A stretch of 64,000 nucleotides of DNA from Halococcus sediminicola. GTDB lineage: Archaea; Halobacteriota; Halobacteria; Halobacteriales; Halococcaceae. This document shows positions 17,254 to 26,303 of this stretch, in pieces; positions within the stretch are counted from its first letter, which is position 1, and each line of letters starts with the position of its first letter. Made by a program: the position numbers and the translations under genes. The stretch is from assembly GCF_000755245.1 (NCBI RefSeq), contig NZ_BBMP01000022.1:434001-498000 (forward strand), given 5' to 3'. Below the pieces are notes generated by a model. That model made no database searches, was not told the DNA's origin, and was given only the letters and a program-made list of their open reading frames with translations.

Positions 17254-18231
17254 ATGATGGGACGTCTTTCGTTGCTGAATCAACTCGCCGCGGGGTCGAC
17301 CGAATGGCTCGAACCCGCCTTCGACTCGACGACGGGCACCGTGCGCTATCCGGGTGTCGAAGGGGACGGAGCCGGCGAGAGTCTGCCGACGGCGCTCGAA
17401 GCGCTGGCGACGCGGGGAGTGTTGGACGAGGAGTTCGACGAACGGGTCGTCGCGTGTCCGGACTGTGGATCGGGCGGCCTCGACGTCCGGCCGTCGTGTC
17501 CCAACTGTGAGTCACGGAACACCACGGCGGTCGCGGTGGTCGAACACGTCGTCTGTGGCTGTGTCAGGCCGCGGGCGGAGTTCGAGGCGGACGGGGAGTT
17601 CGTCTGTCCGAAATGCGAGAGCGAGATCGACTCGCTCGACGAGGGCTGCGAGCGGATGGGGACGATGCAGTGCTGTCGTGACTGTGGCGAGCGCTCGGAC
17701 GCGCTCACCCATCGCCTCGACTGCGCCACCTGTGGCAGTTGCACGCCCGAGGAGGCGAACGACGTCCGACTCTACCGCTATCGCTTCGACGACGACCGGC
17801 GCGATTGGCTCGAAACGCTTCTCGGCGTCAGGGAGGGCCTGACCGACGCGCTCGAAGCACGTGGATACGACGTGCGCCGGGACGTCGCCGTCGACGGTGA
17901 CGCCGGCCAACGGTACATCGATTGCTACGCCAGCGACACGACGTTCGGCGTCGAGATCGTCGCCGCCGTTCACGACGCCGTCGACGTCCAGGCCATCGAG
18001 GAGTTGCGGGCGGTCGCGGACGCGACCGGAGCGCGCCCCGTCATCGCAACCCCGGTCACGGGGCGGAACGGCGCGGCGGTGGCGCTCGCCGAAGCGAAGG
18101 GCATCACCGTGATGGCAATCGACGAAAGCGGCGCGGTGGTGGGACAGTCCCCGGTAGCCGCTCCCGCGAGCAGCGTTTCCGGACCCGCCACGGCCGCGAC
18201 GGGCGCTTCGACGGCGTCCCGGTCCCGATGA
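17254..18231 (+). CDS. Cys-rich metal-binding protein (TackOD1-like) with possible REase-fold C-terminus
   Basis: 325 residues from ATG 17254 (a second ATG follows at once). An N-terminal helical part is followed by a dense zinc-binding region at about 67-155: CPDCGSGGLDVRPSCPNC, VEHVVCGCVRP, CPKC, CCRDCG and CATCGSC. The VEHVVCG...CPKC...CRDCG order resembles the TackOD1 output domain as I remember it. Residues about 195-290 (RYIDCYASDTTFGVEIV then ARPVIATPVTG and EAKGITVMAID) look like a restriction-endonuclease fold with D and E but no clear Lys. It overlaps the next gene by 4 bases. Likely a regulator or nucleic-acid binding component of the polysaccharide cluster. Confidence 0.65.
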   Translation: MMGRLSLLNQLAAGSTEWLEPAFDSTTGTVRYPGVEGDGAGESLPTALEALATRGVLDEEFDERVVACPDCGSGGLDVRPSCPNCESRNTTAVAVVEHVVCGCVRPRAEFEADGEFVCPKCESEIDSLDEGCERMGTMQCCRDCGERSDALTHRLDCATCGSCTPEEANDVRLYRYRFDDDRRDWLETLLGVREGLTDALEARGYDVRRDVAVDGDAGQRYIDCYASDTTFGVEIVAAVHDAVDVQAIEELRAVADATGARPVIATPVTGRNGAAVALAEAKGITVMAIDESGAVVGQSPVAAPASSVSGPATAATGASTASRSR

Positions 18232-19346
18232 GTTCGCGCGCACGCGTCGTCGCGGTCTCGGTGGCGCTGCTCGCGCTCGTCACGGTCGCCTCGGTGACGG
18301 TCGGACTGTCCTCGCTCGGCGTCTCCACGGGCGACGCCACCGACGCCGGCGTGGCGACCGACACCGCCTCCGACACGACGCCGATGGCGGAAGAGGCACT
18401 CCTCGACCGCTCGACGCTCCCCGAACGGACGCCCGACGGGAGATCGTATCAATCGATAGTTATCTTCCGCAACGACGACATCCAGGGCAACTACCGCCCG
18501 GCGACGATGCGGGCGGTCGACGACATCTTCGTCGAGGAGGAGGTGCCGGTGACGCTCGCGGTCATCCCGCGCATCGGCGATCGGCCCATCACCGACAGCG
18601 AGGGGACGTGTTCGTATCTCGTCGAGACCAAACGCGCCCACCCGAAACTGTTCGAGTTCTCGCTACACGGCTACACCCACGACTCGGCGACAGAGTTCTA
18701 CGAGGAAAGCGAGTTCGGCGGTCTGCCCGCCGCCGAACAGGCGGACCGCATCGCCAGCGGGAAGCGGACCTTGGAGAACTGCACCGGTCTCACACCGCGG
18801 ACGTTCGTGCCACCGTTCAACACCTACGACGCGAACACGACCGCCGCGCTCGGCGCACAGGACATCACGACCGTCTCGGGCGGCGACTGGTTCACCGAAC
18901 AGTACTACGGACAGGGAGAGCCGTTCACGAGCGGCGGGGCCGTCCACGTCCCCTCGACGCACTCGTTCGTCGGGAACTGGACGACCGACGAGTTCCATAG
19001 TCAAGCGGAGATGCGCCGCGGGTTCGATGCCGCCTACGCGAACGGGTCGGTGTACGTCCAGATGCTCCACTACCCGACGTTCAACACTACGGAAAAGCGC
19101 GAGCGCCTGCGCTCGTTCGTCCGCTACACGAAGTCTCACGACGACGTGAAGTTCATGACCGTCGAGGAGTTCGGGCGGGCGACACACGAAGGAACGCTCC
19201 AGCGTACGTCGGAGGGGTGGTACTACGGGAACCGGAATAGTGCGACCCCCTCGGCGTTCGCGGCGAACGCCAGCGTTCGAGACGTGAACGCGACGCCCGG
19301 AGCGGTCAAGGCGAGCGAAGGCGACGGACGGAGGGCCGGGGCGTGA
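18228..19346 (+). CDS. DUF2334-type polysaccharide deacetylase-like exported protein
   Basis: 372 residues from ATG 18228 (ATGA overlap with the preceding stop). Residues 5-28 are a hydrophobic signal or anchor helix, so the rest is outside the cell. The fold resembles NodB polysaccharide deacetylases: FRNDDIQGNY carries the Asp pair, SLHGYTHDS the His motif, and RTFVPPFNTYDANT the later active-site strand. DUF2334 proteins are deacetylase relatives of largely unproven activity. It probably acts on the polymer made by the glycosyltransferase next door, a pairing like PgaB/PgaC or IcaB/IcaA. Many N-x-T/S sites fit an exported glycoprotein. Confidence 0.78.
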   Translation: MSSRARVVAVSVALLALVTVASVTVGLSSLGVSTGDATDAGVATDTASDTTPMAEEALLDRSTLPERTPDGRSYQSIVIFRNDDIQGNYRPATMRAVDDIFVEEEVPVTLAVIPRIGDRPITDSEGTCSYLVETKRAHPKLFEFSLHGYTHDSATEFYEESEFGGLPAAEQADRIASGKRTLENCTGLTPRTFVPPFNTYDANTTAALGAQDITTVSGGDWFTEQYYGQGEPFTSGGAVHVPSTHSFVGNWTTDEFHSQAEMRRGFDAAYANGSVYVQMLHYPTFNTTEKRERLRSFVRYTKSHDDVKFMTVEEFGRATHEGTLQRTSEGWYYGNRNSATPSAFAANASVRDVNATPGAVKASEGDGRRAGA

Positions 19347-20809
19347 GCCGGTTCGAGCGGGCCGCCGCCATCGTGGGCATCGTGGTCGTCTTCTGTTCGT
19401 TCGGCCTGCTGTATCTCCTGATGAACCGGTACGTGTTCTTCATCTGTGCCGGCGTCGGGGTCGTGACGGCCGCCGGGAGCCTGCTCGCGATCGCCGTACT
19501 CGACCGGACCGACAACCGCGAGGAGATGTGGCTGCTCGGCTTCTTCTATCTGCTGGCCATCCTCACCCCGCCGGTGTTCGCGTTTGCACTGTTCGACGGC
19601 GTGCTCGCGCCGCTGTCGGTCGTCTTCCTCGTCGCGCTGACGCTCGTGTTCTTCTACTACTCGTACTTCCTCCCGATTGCGCTGTTCGACGTGAGCACGA
19701 CCGAGAGCCACACCGCGAGCGCGCCGTATCCGACGGTGTCGGTGCTCGTCCCGGCGTACAACGAGGCGGGCGGTATTGGCGCGTGCATCGACGCGCTCCG
19801 GGCGAGCGAGTATCCTGAAGACAAACGCGAGATCATCGTCATCGACGACGGCTCGACCGACGGCACCTACGAGGAGGCGCTAGCACACGCCGGCGAGGGC
19901 GTGAAAGTCGTCCGCAAGCGAAACGGCGGGAAGCACTCGGCGATGAACTACGGGATGCTCTACGCCGACGGCGAGATCGTCGTCACCGTCGATGCCGACA
20001 GCGTGGTAGCTCCGAACGCGCTCGACAGGCTGGTCGGGGCCTTCCAGGCCGACCCGGACCTCGGCGCGGTCGCGGGCAACATCAAGGTCGACAACCGGGG
20101 CAGCCTCGTCACGAACCTCCAGTCGCTCGAATACATCGTCGGCATCCTCGTCTTCCGGCGGGCGTTCAGCGCGCTCGGCTCCGTGCCGGTGGTGCCCGGC
20201 GCGCTCGGTGCCTACCGCCGCGAGGTGCTCGACGCCGTGGGGCTGTACGACCCCGACACGCTGACCGAGGACTTCGATACCTCCATCAAGACGCTGAAGG
20301 GGGATTGGAAGATCCGCTCGGTCGATGCTCTGTGCAAGACCGAGGCCCCGATGACGTGGACGGACCTCTACAAGCAGCGTCTGCGGTGGTATCGGGGCAA
20401 CTTCATGACGCTCATCAAACACCGCGACGTGTTCACGAACACGCGCTTTGGCTACCTGCAGGGCGGGGTCTTCCCGATGATGCTGCTGAACCTCACGGTC
20501 GTCCCGCTCGCGGGGTTCGTCATCGTCGCCTCCATCCTCCTGCAGGCGCTCGCGGGCGAGTTCCTCACGCTGCTGTCGATGTTCGCCTTCTTCGCGCTGT
20601 TGCAGGGCCTGCTCTCGCTCATCGCGCTGTGGATGGACGGCGAGCGCGCGTCGCTCGCGCTGTACGCGCCGCTGTTCATCGTCGGCTATCGCCAGTTCAT
20701 CGATACCGTCGTGTTGAAGGCCGTCCTCGACGTGCTCACCGAGCGCGACCTGCAATGGACGAGCGCGAAACGCAGCACCGAGCGGCTTCGAGCGAGGGAG
20801 GGCGACTGA
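19343..20809 (+). CDS. Processive family 2 glycosyltransferase (HasA/PgaC/cellulose-synthase-like)
   Basis: 488 residues from GTG 19343, overlapping the previous stop by 4 bases. Two to three N-terminal membrane helices (about 7-100) precede the GT-A domain: VSVLVPAYNEAGGIG, IVIDDGSTDGT, TVDADS (metal-binding Asp), TEDFDTS (catalytic Asp) and the processivity motif QRLRWYRGN. Further membrane helices follow (about 375-455). The arrangement matches synthases that polymerise a beta-linked polysaccharide and extrude it through the membrane. The sugar is unknown. The overlapping deacetylase-like gene hints at an N-acetylated sugar. Confidence 0.88.
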   Translation: MSRFERAAAIVGIVVVFCSFGLLYLLMNRYVFFICAGVGVVTAAGSLLAIAVLDRTDNREEMWLLGFFYLLAILTPPVFAFALFDGVLAPLSVVFLVALTLVFFYYSYFLPIALFDVSTTESHTASAPYPTVSVLVPAYNEAGGIGACIDALRASEYPEDKREIIVIDDGSTDGTYEEALAHAGEGVKVVRKRNGGKHSAMNYGMLYADGEIVVTVDADSVVAPNALDRLVGAFQADPDLGAVAGNIKVDNRGSLVTNLQSLEYIVGILVFRRAFSALGSVPVVPGALGAYRREVLDAVGLYDPDTLTEDFDTSIKTLKGDWKIRSVDALCKTEAPMTWTDLYKQRLRWYRGNFMTLIKHRDVFTNTRFGYLQGGVFPMMLLNLTVVPLAGFVIVASILLQALAGEFLTLLSMFAFFALLQGLLSLIALWMDGERASLALYAPLFIVGYRQFIDTVVLKAVLDVLTERDLQWTSAKRSTERLRAREGD

Positions 20810-21915
20810 CCCAGTCCGCATCCCGACCCGAGCCGACGCGCCGGGCGTTCCTACGAGCCGGGGCGGTCGCGGGGCTGACGGTCGCCGGTGGCTGCGGGCG
20901 GCTCGGATCGGATAGAAGTCAGCCGTGGACGGTGCTCGGGGCGTATCCGGGAGCGAACCCGACGCGCCGGGCAACGTTCGGCCCGTTCGAGCGGTGGCTC
21001 GGGCGGCGACACGCGGTCATCGTCTGCTACGTCGATGCGGGCGGGGAGTCGCCGGCGGCCATCGAACGCTTCGTCGACGGGCTGACGCGGCTCTGGGAGA
21101 GCGGTCACGTCCCGATGGTGACGTGGCAGCCACGACCGCGGACACCAGAGGAGCGCCGGAATCTCACTCGGACCATCGAGCGGGGGAACTACGACGCGGT
21201 GGTCGACCGGTGGGCCGAACGGCTCGCCGCGTGGGTGCGTGCGGACCCGAATCGGCGGTTCTACTTCCGGCCGCTGCCCGAGATGAACCGTCCGGGAGTG
21301 GTGTGGGGCGGCGCGAACGCGACGCCCGCGAGCTACGTCGGCGCGTGGGTGCGCCTCCGCGAGCGGTTCGCGCGGACGAGTTTGGGGAAAGAAGAAATCC
21401 AGTGGATATGGAACCCGAACGCGACCGACGTCGGCGACGTGCGTGCCGAGCGGTACTATCCGGGCGACAGTCACGTGGAGTGGGTCGGCATCGACGGCTA
21501 CAACTTCGGCGACAGTGCGCCGTGGTCGACGTGGCAGGAGCCGGAAGCGGTGTTCGCGCCGATGGTCGAGCGCATGCGGGCACTCGCCGACAAGCCGCTC
21601 GCGATTCCGGAGTTCGCCAGCACCTCGTTGCGCGGCGGCCGGTACGAGCCACGGAAAAAGGCCGAGTGGATCGCCGATGCGTTCGCGTACGTCCGCCGCG
21701 AGCGCATCCGGATGGCGTGCTGGTTCGACATCGACAAGGAGACCGACTGGGCGGTCTTCGGCGGCGAGCGCGGAACCGACAGCTACCGCCAATCGGGCGC
21801 GCGCTATCGTGTCTACGGAAGCTACCGGCGGGCCGCGAACGAAGAACACGTTCTCGAAGCGAGACCGGCGTCCGAGGGCGTGCTCTCGGATGAAACGTTC
21901 ACCGGAACCGACTGA
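20755..21915 (+). CDS. GH26-like glycoside hydrolase, Tat lipoprotein
   Basis: 386 residues if ATG 20755 is the start, which overlaps the glycosyltransferase gene by 55 bases. No later start precedes the signal. TRRAFLRAGAVAGLTVAGGC is a twin-arginine signal with a lipobox, so the protein is exported folded and lipid-anchored. The catalytic part is a TIM-barrel like mannanases of GH26: FYFRPLPEMNRPG holds the putative acid/base Glu, and ADKPLAIPEFAST holds the nucleophile Glu. WIWNPNATDVGD and WVGIDGYNFGD are also typical of the clan. It probably trims or edits the polymer made by its operon partner. Confidence 0.75.
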   Translation: MDERETQHRAASSEGGRLTQSASRPEPTRRAFLRAGAVAGLTVAGGCGRLGSDRSQPWTVLGAYPGANPTRRATFGPFERWLGRRHAVIVCYVDAGGESPAAIERFVDGLTRLWESGHVPMVTWQPRPRTPEERRNLTRTIERGNYDAVVDRWAERLAAWVRADPNRRFYFRPLPEMNRPGVVWGGANATPASYVGAWVRLRERFARTSLGKEEIQWIWNPNATDVGDVRAERYYPGDSHVEWVGIDGYNFGDSAPWSTWQEPEAVFAPMVERMRALADKPLAIPEFASTSLRGGRYEPRKKAEWIADAFAYVRRERIRMACWFDIDKETDWAVFGGERGTDSYRQSGARYRVYGSYRRAANEEHVLEARPASEGVLSDETFTGTD

Positions 21916-21994
21916 TGTCGCACGGTCGATTAGCTCGGAAACCGGCGAGCCGCGACCGTATCGGTTGTCCACAGGTGCGTTTCGTGGTGGCGAT

Positions 21995-23176
21995 TCAATC
22001 GAACGTCTCTTGAATCAGTGACAGCGCCTGCTCGCGGTCGTCCCAGTCGACGAACACCGCCACCGAGGTCGCGCTCGTGATCACGTCGTGAACGACGATG
22101 TGCTCGTCGGCGAGAGTCTCGATCATCCCCTGTGCGACGCCCGATTGGGTGGGGAGTTCGCCGCCGGTGACTCGGAGGGCGGCGACGTCCGCATCCACTG
22201 TGACGCTGGAGAGGGCGTCCTCGTCGATGACGCGCTCGTGGAGCACCGTCTCGGCCTCGGTCGCGTCCTCGGTGTAGACGTAGAAGGTGATCGAATCGAG
22301 ACCGCTCGCGGCCGCGTCGATGTTGATACCCACGTCCGAGAGTGCGCCCGACAGCGCCGCGAGGATGCCCGGGCGGTTCCTGATGGCCCGCCCGGCGACC
22401 GTGAGACACGACAACGGCATCTCCTGGAGGTCGATGAGCGTCTCGAAAGTGCCCTCGATGCTGGTTCCGCCCTGTAACAGGTCGCCGTGTTGGTAGTGGA
22501 CGACCCGAACCCCGAGGTCCGAACCCTTGTAGTTGAGCGCGCTCGGCGCGATGACTTCGGCCCCGCGAAAGGAGAGGTTGCGCAGTTCGTCGACGCTGAT
22601 CTCGGCGACGTTGCGTGCACCCTCCACGACCCGGGGATCGCCGGTCATCACGCCCTCGACGTCGGTGACGATGACGACCTCCTCGGCGTCCATGTAGTTG
22701 CCGAGCATCACGGCAGTGGTATCCGACCCGCCGCGGCCGAGGGTGGTGACCGAACCGGCGTGGTCCTCGGCGAGAAAGCCCGCGATCACCGGGACAGTGT
22801 CGCCCATCCGGTCGGCGAGCGCCTGCGCGCGACGGGTGGTCTCCTCAACGTCGACTTCTCCCCGCGAGTCGGTGACGACGGGCCAACCCTCGCCGCCGGG
22901 TTCGAGGAACTCGGCATCGACGCCGCGCGCCGAGAGGGCGGCCTTGACCATCCGGGCGGAGGTGCGCTCGCCCATGCTGACGATTTCGGCTCGATCGCCC
23001 TCCTCGGCGTCGAACTGGATCTCGCGCAGCAGGAAGTCCGTGGTGGAACCCATCGCACTGACGACGACCGCTATCTCGTGACCGGCCTCGACGGCGGCCG
23101 CGACCGAATCCGCAGCCCGGTTCACCCGGTCGCCGCTGCCCAAACTCGTGCCCCCGAACTTCGCTACGACGCGCAT
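21995..23176 (-). CDS. lysC: Aspartate kinase
   Basis: 393 residues. KFGGTSLGSG at the N-terminus and GRGGSDTTAVMLGNYMDAEEV in the middle are kinase signatures, and two ACT modules at the C-terminus (after about 260) are the allosteric region. It phosphorylates aspartate as the first step to threonine, methionine and lysine. This fits with metX, metY and thrC elsewhere in the window, although those are not adjacent. It is divergent from the small GNAT-like gene. Confidence 0.95.
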   Translation of the reverse strand: MRVVAKFGGTSLGSGDRVNRAADSVAAAVEAGHEIAVVVSAMGSTTDFLLREIQFDAEEGDRAEIVSMGERTSARMVKAALSARGVDAEFLEPGGEGWPVVTDSRGEVDVEETTRRAQALADRMGDTVPVIAGFLAEDHAGSVTTLGRGGSDTTAVMLGNYMDAEEVVIVTDVEGVMTGDPRVVEGARNVAEISVDELRNLSFRGAEVIAPSALNYKGSDLGVRVVHYQHGDLLQGGTSIEGTFETLIDLQEMPLSCLTVAGRAIRNRPGILAALSGALSDVGINIDAAASGLDSITFYVYTEDATEAETVLHERVIDEDALSSVTVDADVAALRVTGGELPTQSGVAQGMIETLADEHIVVHDVITSATSVAVFVDWDDREQALSLIQETFD

Positions 23177-23333
23177 TCGATCCTCCGCCGACGAACGCCT
23201 ACCGTGTGAGTGTGGTGCATGGTTTGCGGTGGTCTCGATGGAGGATAACTGCTTTCATCTACGGTGTCTCGCCGGTCGGCCACCGACCGTGGTCCGTGTC
23301 AGGGTTTAACTACCTCCGTCCCGACGGCGTGGC

Positions 23334-23717
23334 ATGGAGGTGCGCGATGCCGTCGAAGCCGACGCCGGACGGCTGGCCGCGCTCGGCGACGCGCCGGCGG
23401 AGACGATGCGAAACCTGGTCCACGATAGAACGGTGCGCGTGGCTGACGAGGGCGACAGCGTCGTCGGGTTCGTGAGTTTCGATGCCCGCCGCGACGCGGT
23501 CCACGTCACCCAGTTCGACGGCCAGCCGAAGGCGGTCGAACGCCTGCTCGACGAACCCGCACGGTTCGCCCGAAACGAAGGGATGGCCGCCGAACTGCTC
23601 GTCGAGGCGTCGAACGAGGGTCTCAGACGTGCCGCAACCGAGGCGGGGTTTCGAGAGGTCGGCTCGGGACCACGCTTCGACGGTGCGGCGACGGTGAAGT
23701 TCCGACTCGATGCGTAG
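23334..23717 (+). CDS. GNAT-like protein
   Basis: 127 residues. Its start, MEVRDAVEADAGRLAALGD, and the strand VADEGDSVVGFVSFDARRDA match GNAT acetyltransferases, but the acetyl-CoA loop is poorly conserved: RNEGMAAELLVEASNEG stands where Q/R-x-x-G-x-G/A is expected. It may be a diverged or inactive member. TATA-like GTTTAACT near -28 supports the ATG. It is convergent with the DNA polymerase gene. Confidence 0.7.
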   Translation: MEVRDAVEADAGRLAALGDAPAETMRNLVHDRTVRVADEGDSVVGFVSFDARRDAVHVTQFDGQPKAVERLLDEPARFARNEGMAAELLVEASNEGLRRAATEAGFREVGSGPRFDGAATVKFRLDA

Positions 23718-23723
23718 CGGGGA

Positions 23724-25280
23724 TTACCGGAACTTCTGAATGGTGAGGTCGAGCGTGTCGAGGTCAACGATGGGCGCGTAGCCCACGTCGGGGTCGATGT
23801 TGACGCTCTTTTGGAAGCTCGTCTGCTCCTGCCAACAGCCCGAATTCAGTGCGAGCACGTTGTGATACTTGCCGTAGCCGAGTTTGTGGACGTGGCCCGT
23901 GTGGAAGACATCGGGGACCTCCTCCATCACGAGGTAGTCGCGTTCCTCGGGCGCGATGCGCGTGTGACCGCCATATTGGGGTGCGACGTGGCGTTTCTTG
24001 AGGAGCTGGTACATCGGTTTGTGAGGTTCGTCGTAGTTCGCCTTCTCCTCGGGGAGTTCGGCGATGACCTCGTCGAGGCTCACGCCGTGATACATCAGGA
24101 TCGAGACGCCTTCGACGGTGACGGTCGAGGGATTGCCCGAGATGTGGGGGTCGTGGGCGCTCATGATCTCCCGGAGGTCGTCGTCGAAGCCGGGTTGGGG
24201 TTCGGCGAGGCGAACGGCGTCGTGGTTGCCGGGGATCAAGAGGATCTCCATGTCGCCGGGCACTTCCTTCAGATACTCCGCGAACTGCTCGTACTGCTCG
24301 TAGATGTCCACGATGTCGAGTTCCTCGTCTTGATTCGGATAGACGCCCACGCCCTCGACCATGTCGCCGGCGACGAGGAGGTACTCGACGGCGCTCGCTT
24401 CCTCGGTGTGGAGCCAGTCGGCAAAGGCCGACCACGCCTCGCGGGCGAACTCCTGGCTTCCCACGTGAACGTCCGAGATGAGCGCCGCGCGGACGTGGCG
24501 GTCGGCCGTCGAGGGTCGGTAGGTGCGCGGGACGTCGGGAAAGTGGAGGTCGTCGACGAACAGAATGCCGCCGTCGCCGGCGAGGGTTCCCTCGACGGCG
24601 ATTACCTCGTCGAGCAGAAGTTCGTCCACGACGCCGGCGAGTTCGCGGTCCTTCATGACGAGACACGGGAAGGTGCCGGTCGTGTCTTCGAGTTCGACCA
24701 GCCAGTGGCCGTTCGCGGTCGAGCGGATGTCCGAGATCATCCCGACGATGGCGGCGTCGCTGCCGCCCGCCATCGCGTGGACGGCCTCGGTCGGGCGGTG
24801 GTTGACCCGCGAGCGCAGTAGTTTCGAGAGGCGCTCGTAGCGGTCGCGGAAGGTGCCCACGAAGTCGGCGTACTCGCCCGTGCCGGTCGAACGACCGGTA
24901 ATGTCGCCGTCGATGGCGAGCGAGCGCAGCTCCGGGTCGGCGGAGCGGCCGGTCGGTGCGTCGGCTTTTCCATCGGCCTCGCCAGACCCCTCCGTTTCGA
25001 CTGGAGCAGTAGTTTCGGTTTCGACCGGTGTATCGTGGTTTCCACCCGAAACAGAGGGGTTGTGAGTCGCTGTCGTGGAGGCGGGTTCGTCGGCGTCGAT
25101 ACTGCGTCGGACGTGTTCGGCCGAGATGGTGAGTGCGTTCTCCGGGACCGATTCGACGGCACGCTCGATGGTGCGTTCGGGGTCGTTCGCGCCCGCGATG
25201 AGCGTGACGGCCTCGCGCTCGGCGTTGTAGCCGCGGCTGGCGAGTTCGGTGACGACGCGGACCGAGGTCGAACGCGGCAC
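23724..25280 (-). CDS. polB: DNA polymerase D small subunit DP1 (3'-5' exonuclease)
   Basis: 518 residues from GTG 25280. An upstream open frame continues to 25709 but runs antisense over the signal peptidase gene, and VPRSTSVRVVTELASRGYNA is the family N-terminus. An acidic low-complexity linker (about 80-140) is followed by an OB domain and an Mre11-like nuclease domain with motifs DVHVGS, AGDMVEG, GNHDAVRL, MYHGVS and GHVHKL, all intact. It is the proofreading subunit of the euryarchaeal replicase. Its position near the origin with sec11 and orc1 is the Haloferax arrangement as I recall it. The gene is also called polA1 in haloarchaea. Confidence 0.92.
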   Translation of the reverse strand: MPRSTSVRVVTELASRGYNAEREAVTLIAGANDPERTIERAVESVPENALTISAEHVRRSIDADEPASTTATHNPSVSGGNHDTPVETETTAPVETEGSGEADGKADAPTGRSADPELRSLAIDGDITGRSTGTGEYADFVGTFRDRYERLSKLLRSRVNHRPTEAVHAMAGGSDAAIVGMISDIRSTANGHWLVELEDTTGTFPCLVMKDRELAGVVDELLLDEVIAVEGTLAGDGGILFVDDLHFPDVPRTYRPSTADRHVRAALISDVHVGSQEFAREAWSAFADWLHTEEASAVEYLLVAGDMVEGVGVYPNQDEELDIVDIYEQYEQFAEYLKEVPGDMEILLIPGNHDAVRLAEPQPGFDDDLREIMSAHDPHISGNPSTVTVEGVSILMYHGVSLDEVIAELPEEKANYDEPHKPMYQLLKKRHVAPQYGGHTRIAPEERDYLVMEEVPDVFHTGHVHKLGYGKYHNVLALNSGCWQEQTSFQKSVNIDPDVGYAPIVDLDTLDLTIQKFR

Positions 25281-25365
25281 GGAATCGGGTTTCGCGGCGG
25301 GAACCAAAAGGATAGCGGAGGGTGGGAAGGAAACGTTGAAACGACCGCCGGAGATAGGGGAGTCA

Positions 25366-26295
25366 ATGGGTTCCGGAGACGGGGACGAAGGATGGCCCGG
25401 GCGCTGGGACGGCCGGGGGACCGACTCCGGAGCGGACGAGGCGGCCAACGAGGGCGAGGGTGGATGGAACGCCGACGAGGTCACGGACGACGAACGCGAG
25501 GACCGTGACGGCGCGATCGAACGCGACGAGGGCGGACCGGTCGCGCGTGCGCGCTGGTTCATGAACACCGACGAGGAGTGGGTGGTGTTCGTCCGCGAGG
25601 TGGTTTCGAGCCTCGCGGTCGTGGCGATAGTCGGCCTGCTTCTGTTCGCTGTGTCCGGTCTCTGGCCGCCGATGGTCGCCATCGAGAGCCCGAGTATGGA
25701 ACCCCACATGGAACGGGGTGACCTCGTCTTCTTGATGGAGGAACACCGCTTCGCCGGCGGGGCGGCCTACGACGAAACCGGCGTCGTCCCGTATCAGGCG
25801 GGTGCTGCCGCCGGCTACAAGGAGTTCAGCGAGTACGGTGACGTCATCGTCTACCAGCCCGACGGCGACGAGGCGACGACACCCATCATCCACCGCGCAC
25901 GGTTCTGGGTCAACGACAGCGAGAACTGGTACGAGAAGGCCGACGAGGAGTATCTCGGCGGGGTCGAAGACTGCGAGAAGTTGGCGAACTGTCCGGCCCC
26001 ACACGAGGGATTCGTCACGAAAGGCGACAACAACGGTCTCTACGATCAGGTCGACACCGGCAGCGGGCCGATCAGCGGCCCCGTCAGGTCCGAGTGGGTC
26101 ATCGGGACCGCCGAGTTCAGGATCCCGTGGCTCGGCCAGATCCGACTGCTGTTCGGTTCGGCCGGAACCAGTATCGGTTCGCCCGCGAGTTCCGTTTCGT
26201 CCGTGGGTTCCGTTTCGCCTGCGGATCCGCAGGCGAGCATCGCCGTCGGCGGAGTTGGAACTAGCGTCGGAACCGAAAACGCACTCGCCGGCTGA
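25366..26295 (+). CDS. sec11: Signal peptidase I (archaeal Sec11 type)
   Basis: 309 residues. An acidic N-terminus of about 65 residues is followed by a membrane helix (VVSSLAVVAIVGLLLFAVSG). The catalytic Ser is in ESPSMEPHMERGD, the His that replaces bacterial Lys in archaeal and ER enzymes is in PIIHRARFWVN, and the Asp is in VTKGDNNGLYDQ. A Ser-rich C-terminal tail with PASSVSSVGSVS-like repeats follows. It removes Sec signal peptides at the outer membrane face. It sits divergently from the DP1 gene and convergent with orc1. Confidence 0.9.
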   Translation: MGSGDGDEGWPGRWDGRGTDSGADEAANEGEGGWNADEVTDDEREDRDGAIERDEGGPVARARWFMNTDEEWVVFVREVVSSLAVVAIVGLLLFAVSGLWPPMVAIESPSMEPHMERGDLVFLMEEHRFAGGAAYDETGVVPYQAGAAAGYKEFSEYGDVIVYQPDGDEATTPIIHRARFWVNDSENWYEKADEEYLGGVEDCEKLANCPAPHEGFVTKGDNNGLYDQVDTGSGPISGPVRSEWVIGTAEFRIPWLGQIRLLFGSAGTSIGSPASSVSSVGSVSPADPQASIAVGGVGTSVGTENALAG

Positions 26296-26303
26296 AAGGA
26301 CGG

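Noticed and set aside
25281-25709. 143-residue extension of DNA polymerase DP1
   Set aside because: It overlaps the well-supported signal peptidase gene in antisense, is Ser/Pro/Arg-rich, and the family N-terminus begins at GTG 25280.
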